From the NCBI GenBank assembly GCA_963786805.1, contig CAWBAK010000006.1, forward strand, positions 62,001 to 126,000: 64,000 nucleotides of DNA, in the 5' to 3' direction. Below are positions 8,407-17,129 of this stretch, in pieces. The stretch is from CALGFI01 sp963786805 (lineage in GTDB: Bacteria; Actinomycetota; UBA4738; HRBIN12). The notes below the pieces were generated by a model. It did no database searches and was not told the DNA's origin. It worked only from the letters and a program-made list of their open reading frames with translations. Positions within the stretch are counted from its first letter, which is position 1, and every line of letters begins with the position of its first letter. The position numbers were made by a program, and so were the translations under genes.

Positions 8407-9579
8407 GTGTCCGACCAAGCTCGTTCGGCGGGCTCCCTGCCGCTTTCCGGGGTCCGGGTCGCCGACTTCTCCCGCGTGCTCGCCGGACCGCTCGCCACGA
8501 TGCTGCTCGCCGATCTCGGAGCCGACGTCGTCAAGGTCGAGCGGCCCGGGACGGGCGATGACGCGCGCGCGTGGGGTCCGCCGTTCGTGGGCGAGGACGC
8601 GGCGTACTTCCTGGCGTTGAACCGGAACAAGCGTTCCGTCGTCCTGGACCTCGAGACCGAACGCGACCGTGACTTGGCACGCCGGCTGGCGCTCTCGACC
8701 GACGTGGTGGTCGAGAACTTCCGCCCCGGGTTGATGACGCGGTTCGGCCTGGACTACGAACGCCTGTCGGCGGACAAACCGGAGCTCGTCTACTGCTCGC
8801 TCACGGCCTTCGGCGAGCGCGAGGGGGCGGTCTCGCGGCCCGGGTACGACATCATCGTGCAGGCGCTCTCCGGGCTGATGAGCGTCACCGGGCACCCCGG
8901 GGGCGAGCCGACGAAGGTCGGCGTCGCGCTGCTCGACGTGATCTGTGGCCTCTACGCCGCCAACGCGATCCAGGCCGCACTGATCGGGCGGCAACACACG
9001 GGACGAGGGATCCACGTCACGGTGTCGCTGTTCGACGCCGGTGTCGCGGCCCTGGTGAACCAAGCCGCGAACCATCTGCTCGGCGGGATCGTCCCCGGTC
9101 CGATGGGGAACGCCCACCCCAACATCGTTCCGTATCAGCTGTTCCGCACGAAGGACCGGCCGATCGTCATCGCGGCCGGCAACGACCGCCTCTTCTCGCG
9201 GACCTGCGAGGTGCTGGGCCTTCCGCAGCTCTCGACGGACGAGCGCTACTCGACGAACGAGTCGCGCGTGCTCCACCGCGAGGAGCTCATCGAGCTGCTC
9301 TCGAACCGGCTCGCCACCCGCTCCGCGAGCGGATGGATCGCCGAGCTCGAGGCAGCCGGCGTTCCCTGCGCGATCGTCCGAACCCTCGAGGAGGTGTTCT
9401 CCTCCCCCGAGGGTGCGGCGGCGATCCAGGACGTCGTCGATCCCGTTCGGGGGCCGCTTCGCCTGGTGGCCGAACCGATCCGCCTCGACGGTGTGACGCC
9501 ACCGGTGCGGTTGCCGCCACCAAGGCTCGGAGAGCACACCGACGAGGTCCTTCGCGAGCTCCGCGAGCTCGACGGTTGA
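8407..9579 (+). CDS. CaiB/BaiF family (family III) CoA-transferase
   Basis: A 390-residue acyl-CoA:carboxylate CoA-transferase of family III, which moves CoA between a small acyl-CoA and a carboxylic acid through an aspartyl-CoA anhydride. The N-terminal VRVADFSRVLAGPLATMLLADLGADVVKVE is the family hallmark, and GYDIIVQALSGLMSVTG and DRPIVIAAGND are also typical. The GTG start at 8407 is preceded by AGGAGA at 8395-8400, six bases away. The gene stands alone, with a strong hairpin in its leader, and is convergent with the VWA gene (six bases between stops). The substrate cannot be deduced; carnitine, formyl-, succinyl- and benzylsuccinate-type enzymes share these motifs. Confidence 0.9.
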   Translation: MSDQARSAGSLPLSGVRVADFSRVLAGPLATMLLADLGADVVKVERPGTGDDARAWGPPFVGEDAAYFLALNRNKRSVVLDLETERDRDLARRLALSTDVVVENFRPGLMTRFGLDYERLSADKPELVYCSLTAFGEREGAVSRPGYDIIVQALSGLMSVTGHPGGEPTKVGVALLDVICGLYAANAIQAALIGRQHTGRGIHVTVSLFDAGVAALVNQAANHLLGGIVPGPMGNAHPNIVPYQLFRTKDRPIVIAAGNDRLFSRTCEVLGLPQLSTDERYSTNESRVLHREELIELLSNRLATRSASGWIAELEAAGVPCAIVRTLEEVFSSPEGAAAIQDVVDPVRGPLRLVAEPIRLDGVTPPVRLPPPRLGEHTDEVLRELRELDG

Positions 9580-9585
9580 CGGCCG

Positions 9586-11520
9586 TCAGCGCCGGCGATC
9601 GCGGCGGGCGACGTAGTCCCGCACGACGAACTCGCCGATCTCGCGGTCGTCCATGAGGAAGATCCGTCCGGCCGTGAGCTCGGCCAGGCGCTCCATGAAG
9701 CCGATCAGCCCCGGTGAGTCCTCGAGCATGAACACGTTCAACGTGACGCCGCTCTTCGCGAGCTTCTTCGCCTCGGCGAGGGTCAGACGGATCGTCTTGG
9801 GAACGGGCGGCCAGCTGAAGAACGCCTGATCGCCTTCGAGGTGTGCCGTCGGCTCCCCGTCCGTCACCATGATCACCTGCCGGGTCGCGCGCGGGTGTTG
9901 CGAGAGCAGCCGGCCGGCAAGGTTGAACGCGTGCTGCATGTTCGTTCCGTAGACGCGCTCCCACCCCGCCGCCGTCAGGTCCTGAGGCTTCATCTGCCGC
10001 GCGTAGTCGCTGAACCCGATCATGTAGAGGGTGTCGTGCGGGTATCGGCCCTCGATCAGTGCGTGGAGCGCGAGCGCCATCCGCTTGGCGTGGACGAAAT
10101 GTCCTCGGAGCGGCATCGAGAAGGACAGGTCGAGCAGGAGCGCGGTGGCGGCCTCGGTGCGCTGCTCGGCCTCCACGAGCTCGAAGTCGTCCGGGTGCAG
10201 CCGGACTCCTCCGCCGGGCCCCCCGCGCAGGACGGCGTTGAACACGGTGCGCTGGACGGCGATCTGCCCGCTATCGCCGAACCGCCAGGGACGGGTCGAG
10301 CCGGTGGGCTCGGCCAGACCGCCGACCTCGCGGGCCTCGTGCGTTCCCTCGCGGTCGCGGCGAAGCTGTTCGAACACGCGGACGAGCGCTCGCTCCCCGA
10401 GCTTGCGGGCGCCCCTCGGGGTCACCTCGAGCCGGCCGTCGCGCCGTGACACGAGTCCCGCGCGCTCGAGCGCGCGCTCGATCTGCTTCAGGCGGCGAAG
10501 GTCCCGAACCGCGTCCTCCCCGAGGCTGCGCCGCAGTGCGTCCTCGTCGACGTCGTCGATCGAAGCGCCGGCGTAGTCGCCGCGCATCGAACGATCCAGG
10601 TCCTCGAAGTCGTGGAGCCGTTCCATGGCGTCGACCGTCGCGGACAGCGGCATGGCCTCCTCCCCTCCCGTGAGCACGGGCTCCCCCCAGCCCATCTCGG
10701 GGAACGCGGAGGCGAGGTTGGCGCCGAGACGGTCGACCTCGAAGGCCAGGTCCATGTCCTGCATGACCTGCTCGGCCAGACCCTGGAGCTCCGCCCGCTG
10801 TTCGGGCGACATCGAGGCCAGGACGCGCGACATCGCCGCCATGCGACGAGCCATCTGCTCGAGCAGCTCGTCGAGCGTCTGCGGGTTCTCCGGGAAGAAG
10901 TCCCCGTGCCGTTCCATGAAGCCGTCGAAGTCGTACGGCTCGCCGCGCTCGCGACGTTCGACCATGTCGTTCAGCTCCGCGAGCATGTCCCGGAAGCGCT
11001 GAAGCTCCTCGGCCGACAGGTTGCGCATCCCCTGGGCCATGTTGCGGAAGTACGCGCCCATGACCTCTTCGCGCAGACGTTCCATCAGCTCGTCGAACTC
11101 GCGCTGCGCCTGCGCGTCGGTGAAGCGGTAGTCGGTGAGCTCCCCGACCTGCCCGGGCACGTCCGGCGGCAACGAGTCGAGGAACGCCTCGCGCATGCGC
11201 GCGTCCTCGCTCGGCTCGAACGACAACGCCGTCCGCTCACGCTCCACGATCTCCTCGAGCCGTTCGCGGATCTCCTCGAGGGGACCCTGCAGGTTCATCG
11301 CCGCCTGTTCGCGCCTGCGGCGTTCGCGGAGGCGGGCGCGGAGCGCGTCGAGCCCGTTGAATCGGCCCTGGATCCCGCGCCGCATCAGACGCGAGAGCGC
11401 GCCCTCGGCTCCGCCGCCCGACAGGATGTCGTCGGAGAGCTCCTCCAGGAGTTCGGCGGCGGGGACGTCAGCGCCGAACGGGTCCTGCGTGTCGTCCCAG
11501 CGCGAGTAGCGGATCCGCAT
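9586..11520 (-). CDS. VWA domain protein, partner of the MoxR-type ATPase
   Basis: A 644-residue cytosolic protein. The first ~400 residues are helical and charged with many Arg/Glu, and the C-terminal ~200 residues are a von Willebrand factor A domain with the metal-ion site DLSFS near residue 465, followed by a conserved threonine segment (YGTNMQHA) and VIMVTDGEP. It is the last gene of a minus-strand operon with a MoxR-type AAA+ ATPase and a small membrane protein. By analogy with ChlI/ChlD and MoxR-VWA pairs, the two probably form a chaperone-like complex that remodels or inserts cofactors into a target; the target is unknown here. Confidence 0.85.
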   Translation of the reverse strand: MRIRYSRWDDTQDPFGADVPAAELLEELSDDILSGGGAEGALSRLMRRGIQGRFNGLDALRARLRERRRREQAAMNLQGPLEEIRERLEEIVERERTALSFEPSEDARMREAFLDSLPPDVPGQVGELTDYRFTDAQAQREFDELMERLREEVMGAYFRNMAQGMRNLSAEELQRFRDMLAELNDMVERRERGEPYDFDGFMERHGDFFPENPQTLDELLEQMARRMAAMSRVLASMSPEQRAELQGLAEQVMQDMDLAFEVDRLGANLASAFPEMGWGEPVLTGGEEAMPLSATVDAMERLHDFEDLDRSMRGDYAGASIDDVDEDALRRSLGEDAVRDLRRLKQIERALERAGLVSRRDGRLEVTPRGARKLGERALVRVFEQLRRDREGTHEAREVGGLAEPTGSTRPWRFGDSGQIAVQRTVFNAVLRGGPGGGVRLHPDDFELVEAEQRTEAATALLLDLSFSMPLRGHFVHAKRMALALHALIEGRYPHDTLYMIGFSDYARQMKPQDLTAAGWERVYGTNMQHAFNLAGRLLSQHPRATRQVIMVTDGEPTAHLEGDQAFFSWPPVPKTIRLTLAEAKKLAKSGVTLNVFMLEDSPGLIGFMERLAELTAGRIFLMDDREIGEFVVRDYVARRDRRR

Positions 11521-11557
11521 CCGTTCAAGCCTACGCCGGTCTCGCCGAAGCGATGGA

Positions 11558-11929
11558 TCAGCTCAGGCCGAGACCCGTCGTCAACGCGCGGAGCGACAGC
11601 CCGAAGCAGATGAAGGACGCGAGCGCGAACGGGATCCACGGGCGCGAACGGAATTGCTCCTCACGGGCGAGGAGGTGGCCGATCGCGAGGATCGCGATCG
11701 GACCGAAGCCGTACACGTAGTGGAGCCAGTCGGTCGGACGCCGGCCCATCACCAGCAGCACGATGCCCACGAGCGCCTGCGCGACCGCGAGGACCTGCGC
11801 CGCGACCAGCCAACGCCAGAACCAATCGCCGGCCTGCCGGCGCCTCACCCATAGGACGATGCCGAACAGCCAACCGATCGAGAACGTTCCGACGACGAGG
11901 TACCCGACGTAGCGATGGAGGTCACTCAC
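11558..11929 (-). CDS. Four-helix integral membrane protein, function unknown
   Basis: A 123-residue protein with four evenly spaced hydrophobic helices and short loops; the last is followed by a few residues only. It has a His-rich start (MSDLHRYVGY) and a basic loop (WVRRRQAGDW) consistent with the inside-positive rule. It overlaps the 3' end of the MoxR-type ATPase gene by eight bases and lies 37 bases before the VWA gene, so it is part of that operon. It may be the membrane anchor or client of the ATPase/VWA pair, which is inference from position. No family name is assigned. Confidence 0.7.
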   Translation of the reverse strand: MSDLHRYVGYLVVGTFSIGWLFGIVLWVRRRQAGDWFWRWLVAAQVLAVAQALVGIVLLVMGRRPTDWLHYVYGFGPIAILAIGHLLAREEQFRSRPWIPFALASFICFGLSLRALTTGLGLS

Positions 11930-13397
11930 GGCGGCCGAATCCTACGAGGTCGAACTCGAAGGGCCGCCTCGAACCAGCCCCGGCGCTAGGCGCTGTCCGT
12001 GCCCCGGTACCGGAACGCGCCGGCGCGCCGGCTTCGTCCTTGTTCAACCGGCGGGACAGGTGCAGGCCCTCGAGGGCGAACTCGACGGCAGAGGCCGCGA
12101 CACCCGGACTCTCCTCCTTCACGCCGAGGCGCTCGAGAAGCTTGGACAGACCGGGGAGCTCTCCGAACTGCGCGAGCAGGTCCGCGGCGGGCGTCAGATC
12201 CGAGGTCTCGGCCGCGAACCCTTGCGCGAAGCGCGACAGGATCGGCTGGAAGTCGAAGCCGGACAAGCGCCGGCGGAAGACCTCGAGCTCGGCGCTCTTC
12301 GCGGCACGGACAAGGATCTCCTCCTCCCGGCCCTCCTCGATCGTGTCGAACTCGATCCTGCCGAGGCTCGATTCGAGCACGGCGGGGAGATCGCAGACGC
12401 GCGGAACGGCCTCGGGCTCGCCGGTTCTGGCCGCGCGGCGCACCGCGGCGGCGGCGAGCGTCTCGAGGTTCCCGATCGAGTAGCGAACGCTCACGCCGCT
12501 GCGATGGTTCACGTGCGGCGAGCGCCGCAGCTCGCCGGTGAGCGCGGCCAGGACCTCCTTCAGGTAGGCGGGAACGCGGAGGGGGACGACGCCGGTGGAC
12601 GGTCGCGCCTCCTGCTCCATGATGCGGATCTCGTCGTCGAGGGTCTGCGGGTAGTGCGTCCGGACCTGCGTGCCGAAGCGATCCTTGAGCGGGCTCACGA
12701 TCCGGCCTCGATGCGTGTAGTCGTCGGGGTTCGCGGTCGCGACGAGCAAGAGATCCAGCGGCAGCCGGATCCGGTAGCCGCGGATCTGCACGTCGCGCTC
12801 CTCGAGGATGTTGAACAGGGCCACCTGGATCCGCTCGGGAAGGTCGGGCAGCTCGTTGATCGCCACGATGCCGCGGTTCGTTCGCGGGATGAGCCCGTAG
12901 TGGATCGTGAGCTCGTCGGCGAGGTAGCGCCCCTCCGCCACCCGGATCGGATCGACGTCGCCGATGAGGTCGGCAACGCTCGTGTCCGGCGTCGCGAGCT
13001 TCTCCGCGTACCGGTCCTCGCGGTCCACCCATCGCACGGGGACCGAATCCCCCTGCTCCGCGACGAGCTGCCGGCATCGCGCGCAGATCGGCCGGAACGG
13101 ATGATCGACGACCTCACAACCCTCGATCGCCGGGACGCGCTCGTCGAAGAGGTCGACGATGCGACGGATCAGACGGGTCTTCGCCTGTCCGCGCTCGCCG
13201 AGGAGGATCAGGTCGTGCCCGGCCAGGATGCCGCGCTCCAGCGTCGGCAGCACGGACTCGTCGAACCCCACGATCGACGGGAAGAGGGCTTCCCCGCGGC
13301 TCAGCTTGGCGAGGAGGTTCGCGCGAAGCTCTTCCTTCACGCTTCGGTCGGGGTAGCCGGCAGCCCGGAGCTCGCCGATCGTGGATGGGGTCGTCAC
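11922..13397 (-). CDS. MoxR/magnesium-chelatase-type AAA+ ATPase
   Basis: A 491-residue AAA+ ATPase. The P-loop reads GERGQAKT at residues 67-74, a variant of the usual GxxGxGKT. The Walker B position reads VAINELPDL around 178-186, with Asn where Asp is usual, followed by FNILEERDVQIRG and the sensor region LLLVATANPDDY. A CARC pair (105-108) may bind metal. The GTG start at 13397 is the first codon of the recognisable domain; the frame is open further upstream but overlaps the permease gene on the same strand. It heads an operon with a small membrane protein and a VWA protein. The C-terminal 40 residues are low-complexity and probably flexible. Confidence 0.85.
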   Translation of the reverse strand: MTTPSTIGELRAAGYPDRSVKEELRANLLAKLSRGEALFPSIVGFDESVLPTLERGILAGHDLILLGERGQAKTRLIRRIVDLFDERVPAIEGCEVVDHPFRPICARCRQLVAEQGDSVPVRWVDREDRYAEKLATPDTSVADLIGDVDPIRVAEGRYLADELTIHYGLIPRTNRGIVAINELPDLPERIQVALFNILEERDVQIRGYRIRLPLDLLLVATANPDDYTHRGRIVSPLKDRFGTQVRTHYPQTLDDEIRIMEQEARPSTGVVPLRVPAYLKEVLAALTGELRRSPHVNHRSGVSVRYSIGNLETLAAAAVRRAARTGEPEAVPRVCDLPAVLESSLGRIEFDTIEEGREEEILVRAAKSAELEVFRRRLSGFDFQPILSRFAQGFAAETSDLTPAADLLAQFGELPGLSKLLERLGVKEESPGVAASAVEFALEGLHLSRRLNKDEAGAPARSGTGARTAPSAGAGSRRPFEFDLVGFGRRE

Positions 13398-13404
13398 GCC
13401 GACC

Positions 13405-13437
13405 AGCCTACCGGCGTTCGCGCGAAGCGGGGTGGCT
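13405..13437 (+). repeat. Small hairpin with GCGAAGCGG loop
   Basis: Arms AGCC(T)ACC (13405-13412) and GGTGGCT (13431-13437) enclose a loop that ends in GCGAAGCGG. It fills the gap between the PotC-type permease stop (13436) and the MoxR-type ATPase start (13397), both on the minus strand. The loop sequence recurs in hairpins at 14299-14331, 14331-14358 and 31833-31858, so it is treated as a member of a dispersed element family. Confidence 0.45.
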
Positions 13438-14296
13438 ACGCGAGACCGCGGGACGCGAACGCCTCGCCGTAGCGCTTGGCCGTGATCCGGCGCACGATCT
13501 CGGCGGTCAGCACGAGGAGCAGGGAGGCGAAGAAGATCACCGAGGAGACCGCGACGAGCTGCGGCAGTTGGCTGGGCACCCGCAACTGCGCGAACAGGTA
13601 GACGGGCCAGGTCGCCTGCGTTCCCGACAGGAACGAGGCGATCGCGAACTCGTCGAACGACAGCGTGAACGCGATCAGGAACGACGAGATGAGTGCGGGC
13701 GCGAGCAGCGGGAGGGTCACCCTGCGGAACCGCTGCCACGGGCCCGCGCCGAGATCCTGCGCGGCCTCCTCGAGCGAGATCGACAGGCGTTCGAGCAGCG
13801 GCATGATCGTGAGGATCGTGTAGGGCAGCGACACGACCACGTGGCCGATCACCACGGAGTGCAGCCCGAGCCCGATGAAGTAGCCCGTGGACTCGGCGAG
13901 GATCTTGTCCAACGCCGTGAACAGGACCAGCAGCGAGACGCCGAAGACGACGTACGGAACCACGAGGGGGGAGAAGAACAGGGCCGAGGCGGCGGGCTTG
14001 CCGACGAAGCGCCGTCGCACCAGCACGAACGCCGCGAGGACCCCGAGGGTGACGGCGATCGTGCTCGAGCACAGCGCCACGATCGCGCTCCGCTCCAGGG
14101 CACGGAACAGCGTCGGGTTCGACAGGAACCGTTCGTACCATTGGGTGGTGAATCCCTCCAGGGGGAAGCTCACGTCCCCGGCGTTGAACGAGAAGATCGC
14201 CAGGATCGCGATCGGGAGGTACAGGAACACCACCAGTCCGATGAAGAACAGCCGCAGGAACGCCAGCGCGCTCCGGGACGCGGCCGCCTCGGTCAT
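13436..14296 (-). CDS. Spermidine/putrescine-type ABC transporter permease, PotC type
   Basis: A 286-residue permease with six transmembrane helices. The coupling loop is EEAAQDLGAGPWQRFRRVTLPLL, and the segment SFLIAFTLSFDEFAIASFLSG is characteristic of PotC/YdcV proteins. It is the third gene of a minus-strand operon: binding protein, PotB type, PotC type. No ATPase (PotA) gene is present nearby; it must be encoded elsewhere or be shared with another system. The 63-base gap to the preceding PotB-type gene is filled by two small hairpins. Confidence 0.9.
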   Translation of the reverse strand: MTEAAASRSALAFLRLFFIGLVVFLYLPIAILAIFSFNAGDVSFPLEGFTTQWYERFLSNPTLFRALERSAIVALCSSTIAVTLGVLAAFVLVRRRFVGKPAASALFFSPLVVPYVVFGVSLLVLFTALDKILAESTGYFIGLGLHSVVIGHVVVSLPYTILTIMPLLERLSISLEEAAQDLGAGPWQRFRRVTLPLLAPALISSFLIAFTLSFDEFAIASFLSGTQATWPVYLFAQLRVPSQLPQLVAVSSVIFFASLLLVLTAEIVRRITAKRYGEAFASRGLA

Positions 14297-14298
14297 CT

Positions 14299-14358
14299 CA
14301 GCAGCCCCTCCGCTTCGCGCAGGCGCTGCTGGGGCTACCGCTTCGCTGCTTGAGCCCC
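14299..14358 (-). repeat. Two adjacent hairpins with GCGAAGCGG loops between potB- and potC-type genes
   Basis: Hairpin 1 (14299-14331) has CAGCAG/CTGCTG outer arms, CCT/AGG inner arms and a loop reading GCGCGAAGCGG on the minus strand. Hairpin 2 (14331-14358) has a perfect GGGGCT/AGCCCC stem and a 16-base loop that contains AGCGAAGCGGT. The loop of hairpin 2 matches the loop at 31838-31853 in 15 of 16 positions. Inside an operon such structures can tune mRNA stability between genes; they may also be a dispersed palindromic repeat. Confidence 0.6.
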
Positions 14359-14359
14359 A

Positions 14360-15280
14360 TCACGCCGTCACGCTCCTCGCCTGGAGGAACCGGCCGAACA
14401 GCGCCATGAGCACCGCGACGACCCCGAGCAGGAACAACGCCAGCACCGAGCCGGTCTGCCAGGCCGTCCCGCGCGTGAACAGGTCCTGGATCGCGTTGCC
14501 GTACATGTAGCCGCTCGTCCCCCCGACGAGCAGCGGCGTGACGAACTCGCCGATGGTCGGGATGAACACGAACAGGAACGCGGCGACCACGCCCGGAAGG
14601 CTGAGGGGCAACGTCACGCGAAGGAACGTTCGCCACCGGCCGGCGCCGAGGTCCCCGGCGGCCTCGAGGTAGCTCCGGTCCAGGTTGTCCAGGCTCACGA
14701 AGATGGGAAGCGCCACGAACGGCACCCACACGTAGGCGAGCACCAGCATCACGGCGAACTGGCTGTAGAGGAGCCAGGTGATCGGCTCGTCGGGACTTCG
14801 CACGTGGGACCAGGACAGGAACGAGTTGAGGACACCCGCATCGCCCAGGATGACCTTCCAGGCGAGCACGCGCAGGAGGTAGCTCGTGAGGAACGGGGCG
14901 ATGATGAGCAGCAGCAGGACGTACTTGCGCTTCTTCACGCCGAGCGCCAGGAAGTAGCCGACCGGGTACGCGAGCAGCACGACGGCGATCGAGACCGTGA
15001 GGGACATGCGGATCGACTTCCAGAACAAGCTCATGTAGACCGACCCGCCACCGAGGAAGCGACGCCAGGCCTCGAGCGACAAGACGCCGGTGTCGGTCGG
15101 GAAGATCCCCACGGCACTCACGCTGTAGGCGGCGATGAACAGGACCGGGGCGACGAAGAAGAGGATCAGCCAAAGGAGCGGCCCGGACAGCAGGCCGGCC
15201 GTGGCCTTGCGCTCGCGACGGCGCCAGGTCCTGTCAGATGCGCCGGCTTCGGAGGTCGCGGCTTCGTTCTGCTCGGCCAC
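14360..15280 (-). CDS. Spermidine/putrescine-type ABC transporter permease, PotB type
   Basis: A 306-residue permease with a charged cytosolic N-terminus and six membrane helices. The coupling loop is SYLEAAGDLGAGRWRTFLRVTLPLS, and the motif FVFIPTIGEFVTPLLVGG is characteristic of PotB. The start GTG at 15280 lies eight bases after the binding-protein stop, with GAGG upstream; longer in-frame extensions run antisense-like through the binding-protein gene and are rejected. It forms the membrane channel with the PotC-type protein. Confidence 0.9.
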   Translation of the reverse strand: MAEQNEAATSEAGASDRTWRRRERKATAGLLSGPLLWLILFFVAPVLFIAAYSVSAVGIFPTDTGVLSLEAWRRFLGGGSVYMSLFWKSIRMSLTVSIAVVLLAYPVGYFLALGVKKRKYVLLLLIIAPFLTSYLLRVLAWKVILGDAGVLNSFLSWSHVRSPDEPITWLLYSQFAVMLVLAYVWVPFVALPIFVSLDNLDRSYLEAAGDLGAGRWRTFLRVTLPLSLPGVVAAFLFVFIPTIGEFVTPLLVGGTSGYMYGNAIQDLFTRGTAWQTGSVLALFLLGVVAVLMALFGRFLQARSVTA

Positions 15281-15288
15281 GACCGGCC

Positions 15289-16479
15289 TCAGGCGGCGAG
15301 CACCTCGGCCCAGTACTGGGCGTACACGTCGCGCCGAGCGATGTACGACTCGGGGATCGCGTTCGGAGGATCGAGCACGGTCGGGTCGTCCAGTCCCAGC
15401 GCCTCGACGAGACCCTGCGGCACCACCGAGAGATCGGCCTCGGTGTTCGTGTGGCCGTAGTAGTAATACGCGAGGAGGAACTCGGCCGCCTGGGTGCTGG
15501 TCCACGAATCCACGTACTCGTGGGCGTGGTGGTAGTTCTCGCTGTCGGCGAACAGGCCGAAGCCGCACACCCAGGAAACGCGGCCTTCCTTCGGCTTCAT
15601 GTAGTGGTAGTTCATCCCGTCCGCCTCGGCGTAGCCGACGGTGTCCGGCCAGGCGTAGCCGGCCCAGACCTCTTCCTTCTGGAACGCGAGCCAGAAGTCG
15701 TAGGACTGGTTCCACAGGAACTTCACGAGGTGCTTCTTCGAGATGAGGAAGTCACGCGTGTCGGCAAGCTCCGCGTCCGTCATGTTGAACGGGTCCGCGA
15801 CGCCGAGGAACAGGCCGCCGATGTACATCATGTTCAGCGTGTCGACCCACGAGATCTTCCCCTCGTACCGATCGTCGAACAGCACCCCGAACGTGTCCTC
15901 TTCGGACGTGTCCACGCGGTCGGCGTTGACGAGCGGCGCGATGAAGCCCCAGTCGACCGGGATGAAGTACTGCTGACCGTCGATCACACCCGACTCGACC
16001 AGGCCCGGGTTCAGGCTCGAGAAGTTCGAGATGAGCGAGGTGTCCCAGGGCTGCATCGCCCCCAGATCTACCCAGTCCTGGTACCGGTACCCGCACGGGT
16101 GCACGACGTCGTAGCGCGCTCCGGCGGCAACCTCGGTGAAGCCCGCGTCGTCGTTCTCGAACAGCACGAAGGAGGGCTCATCGCCGGTCTCGCTCGCGTA
16201 CTGACCCCAGAGGAACTGCCGCTCCTTGTCCGGGTAGTAGGTGCCGTCGCCGTAGCCCGCCCAGTCGAAGACCTGGAGTCCTCCGGGTTCCTGCTCGATC
16301 GATGGCCTGGACGTGGTGCCGCCCGTCGCACCCGTGGGACCGCCGCCACCGCCACCACCGTTCGTCTCGGCCTTCCGGCAGGCGGCGAGCACCGCGGCAC
16401 TGACGCCGCCGAGACCGGCGAGCCGGAAGAACCTCCGGCGGTCGAGTCGCTGAGCAAGGATGCGGTCGAGGTCGTTCAC
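15289..16479 (-). CDS. Spermidine/putrescine-type ABC transporter substrate-binding lipoprotein (PotD type)
   Basis: A 396-residue solute-binding protein. The N-terminus has a twin-arginine-like signal (RRRFFRLAG) ending in the lipobox LAAC with the lipidated Cys at residue 34, then a Gly-rich linker, so it is probably a Tat-exported lipoprotein. The mature part has the PotD-like blocks LQVFDWAGYGDG, EDTFGVLFDDRYEGKISWVD and WAGYAWPDTVGYAEADG. The GTG start at 16479 is preceded by AAGGGGG; in-frame codons further upstream lack this. The ligand may be a polyamine or another small cation; binding residues cannot be assigned with confidence. Confidence 0.9.
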   Translation of the reverse strand: MNDLDRILAQRLDRRRFFRLAGLGGVSAAVLAACRKAETNGGGGGGGPTGATGGTTSRPSIEQEPGGLQVFDWAGYGDGTYYPDKERQFLWGQYASETGDEPSFVLFENDDAGFTEVAAGARYDVVHPCGYRYQDWVDLGAMQPWDTSLISNFSSLNPGLVESGVIDGQQYFIPVDWGFIAPLVNADRVDTSEEDTFGVLFDDRYEGKISWVDTLNMMYIGGLFLGVADPFNMTDAELADTRDFLISKKHLVKFLWNQSYDFWLAFQKEEVWAGYAWPDTVGYAEADGMNYHYMKPKEGRVSWVCGFGLFADSENYHHAHEYVDSWTSTQAAEFLLAYYYYGHTNTEADLSVVPQGLVEALGLDDPTVLDPPNAIPESYIARRDVYAQYWAEVLAA

Positions 16480-16566
16480 GGAGCCCCCTTCGTGGATCGT
16501 TCGCCCGACAACCGCCGTATCATGCGCCGAACCCCTCGGTTGCGCCACTTACCCGAAAGGTCAACG

Positions 16567-17122
16567 GTGGGAGGCAGGTCCCGGCCGGTCATCGCAGTCC
16601 TCGTGGGACTCCTGCTCGCGGCGTGCGGATCCGCCGCCCCCGGCCCGCGCGCGATCCCGAGCCGATGCCCTCCCCGGCGTGGCGGGCGAAGCGATCCGGC
16701 TCGACGCCGCGGCGGTGGCGATCGGCGCCAACGACACCAGCGAGCTCGAGACGCTCCTCGTAGACGCGGGGTTCGTCGCCGGCGCGGAGCGGTCGTTCGC
16801 ACAGGTCGACGGTGGGAGGAAACGTGCGCTCGCCCGGGTGCTGGTGTTCGATCGAGCCGACGGTGCCCGCCGTTACGTCGCATGGCTCCAGGACCACGTC
16901 GACGAGCTCATCGGGGACTCGGAATCGCTCGGGCTCCCGCAACTGCCCGGCGCCAGGTTCCTCGTCGTCAACGAGCCGGACGCCTGCTGTCCCAGGGAAA
17001 CACCCGTCTACCTGGCGGCCTGGGGATCGGGCGCCACCGTCGTGACGCTCGAGGTCGGCGGGGTCGGCGTCGAGCCGGCCGACGTGAAGGCCCTCGCCTC
17101 TCAGCTCGACGCCGCGATCTGA
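16567..17122 (+). pseudogene. Lipoprotein gene with an apparent frameshift after the signal peptide
   Basis: From the GTG at 16567 (AAAGG upstream) one frame encodes a clear lipoprotein signal, VIAVLVGLLLAACGSA, with the Cys codon at 16624. Shortly after, near 16630-16675, that frame turns into Arg-rich noise. The neighbouring frame takes over with a convincing globular protein (LPGVAGEAIRLDAAAV through AVDVKAL-like end ASQLDAAI) that stops at 17122. A one-base insertion in the CG-rich stretch would explain this. Alternatively translation begins at the GTG at 16679, giving a protein without signal. The body contains a CC pair (EPDACCPRE) but no family is recognised. It sits between the divergent PotD-type gene and the SMP-30-like gene. 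Confidence 0.6.
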
Positions 17123-17129
17123 GCCGAGC

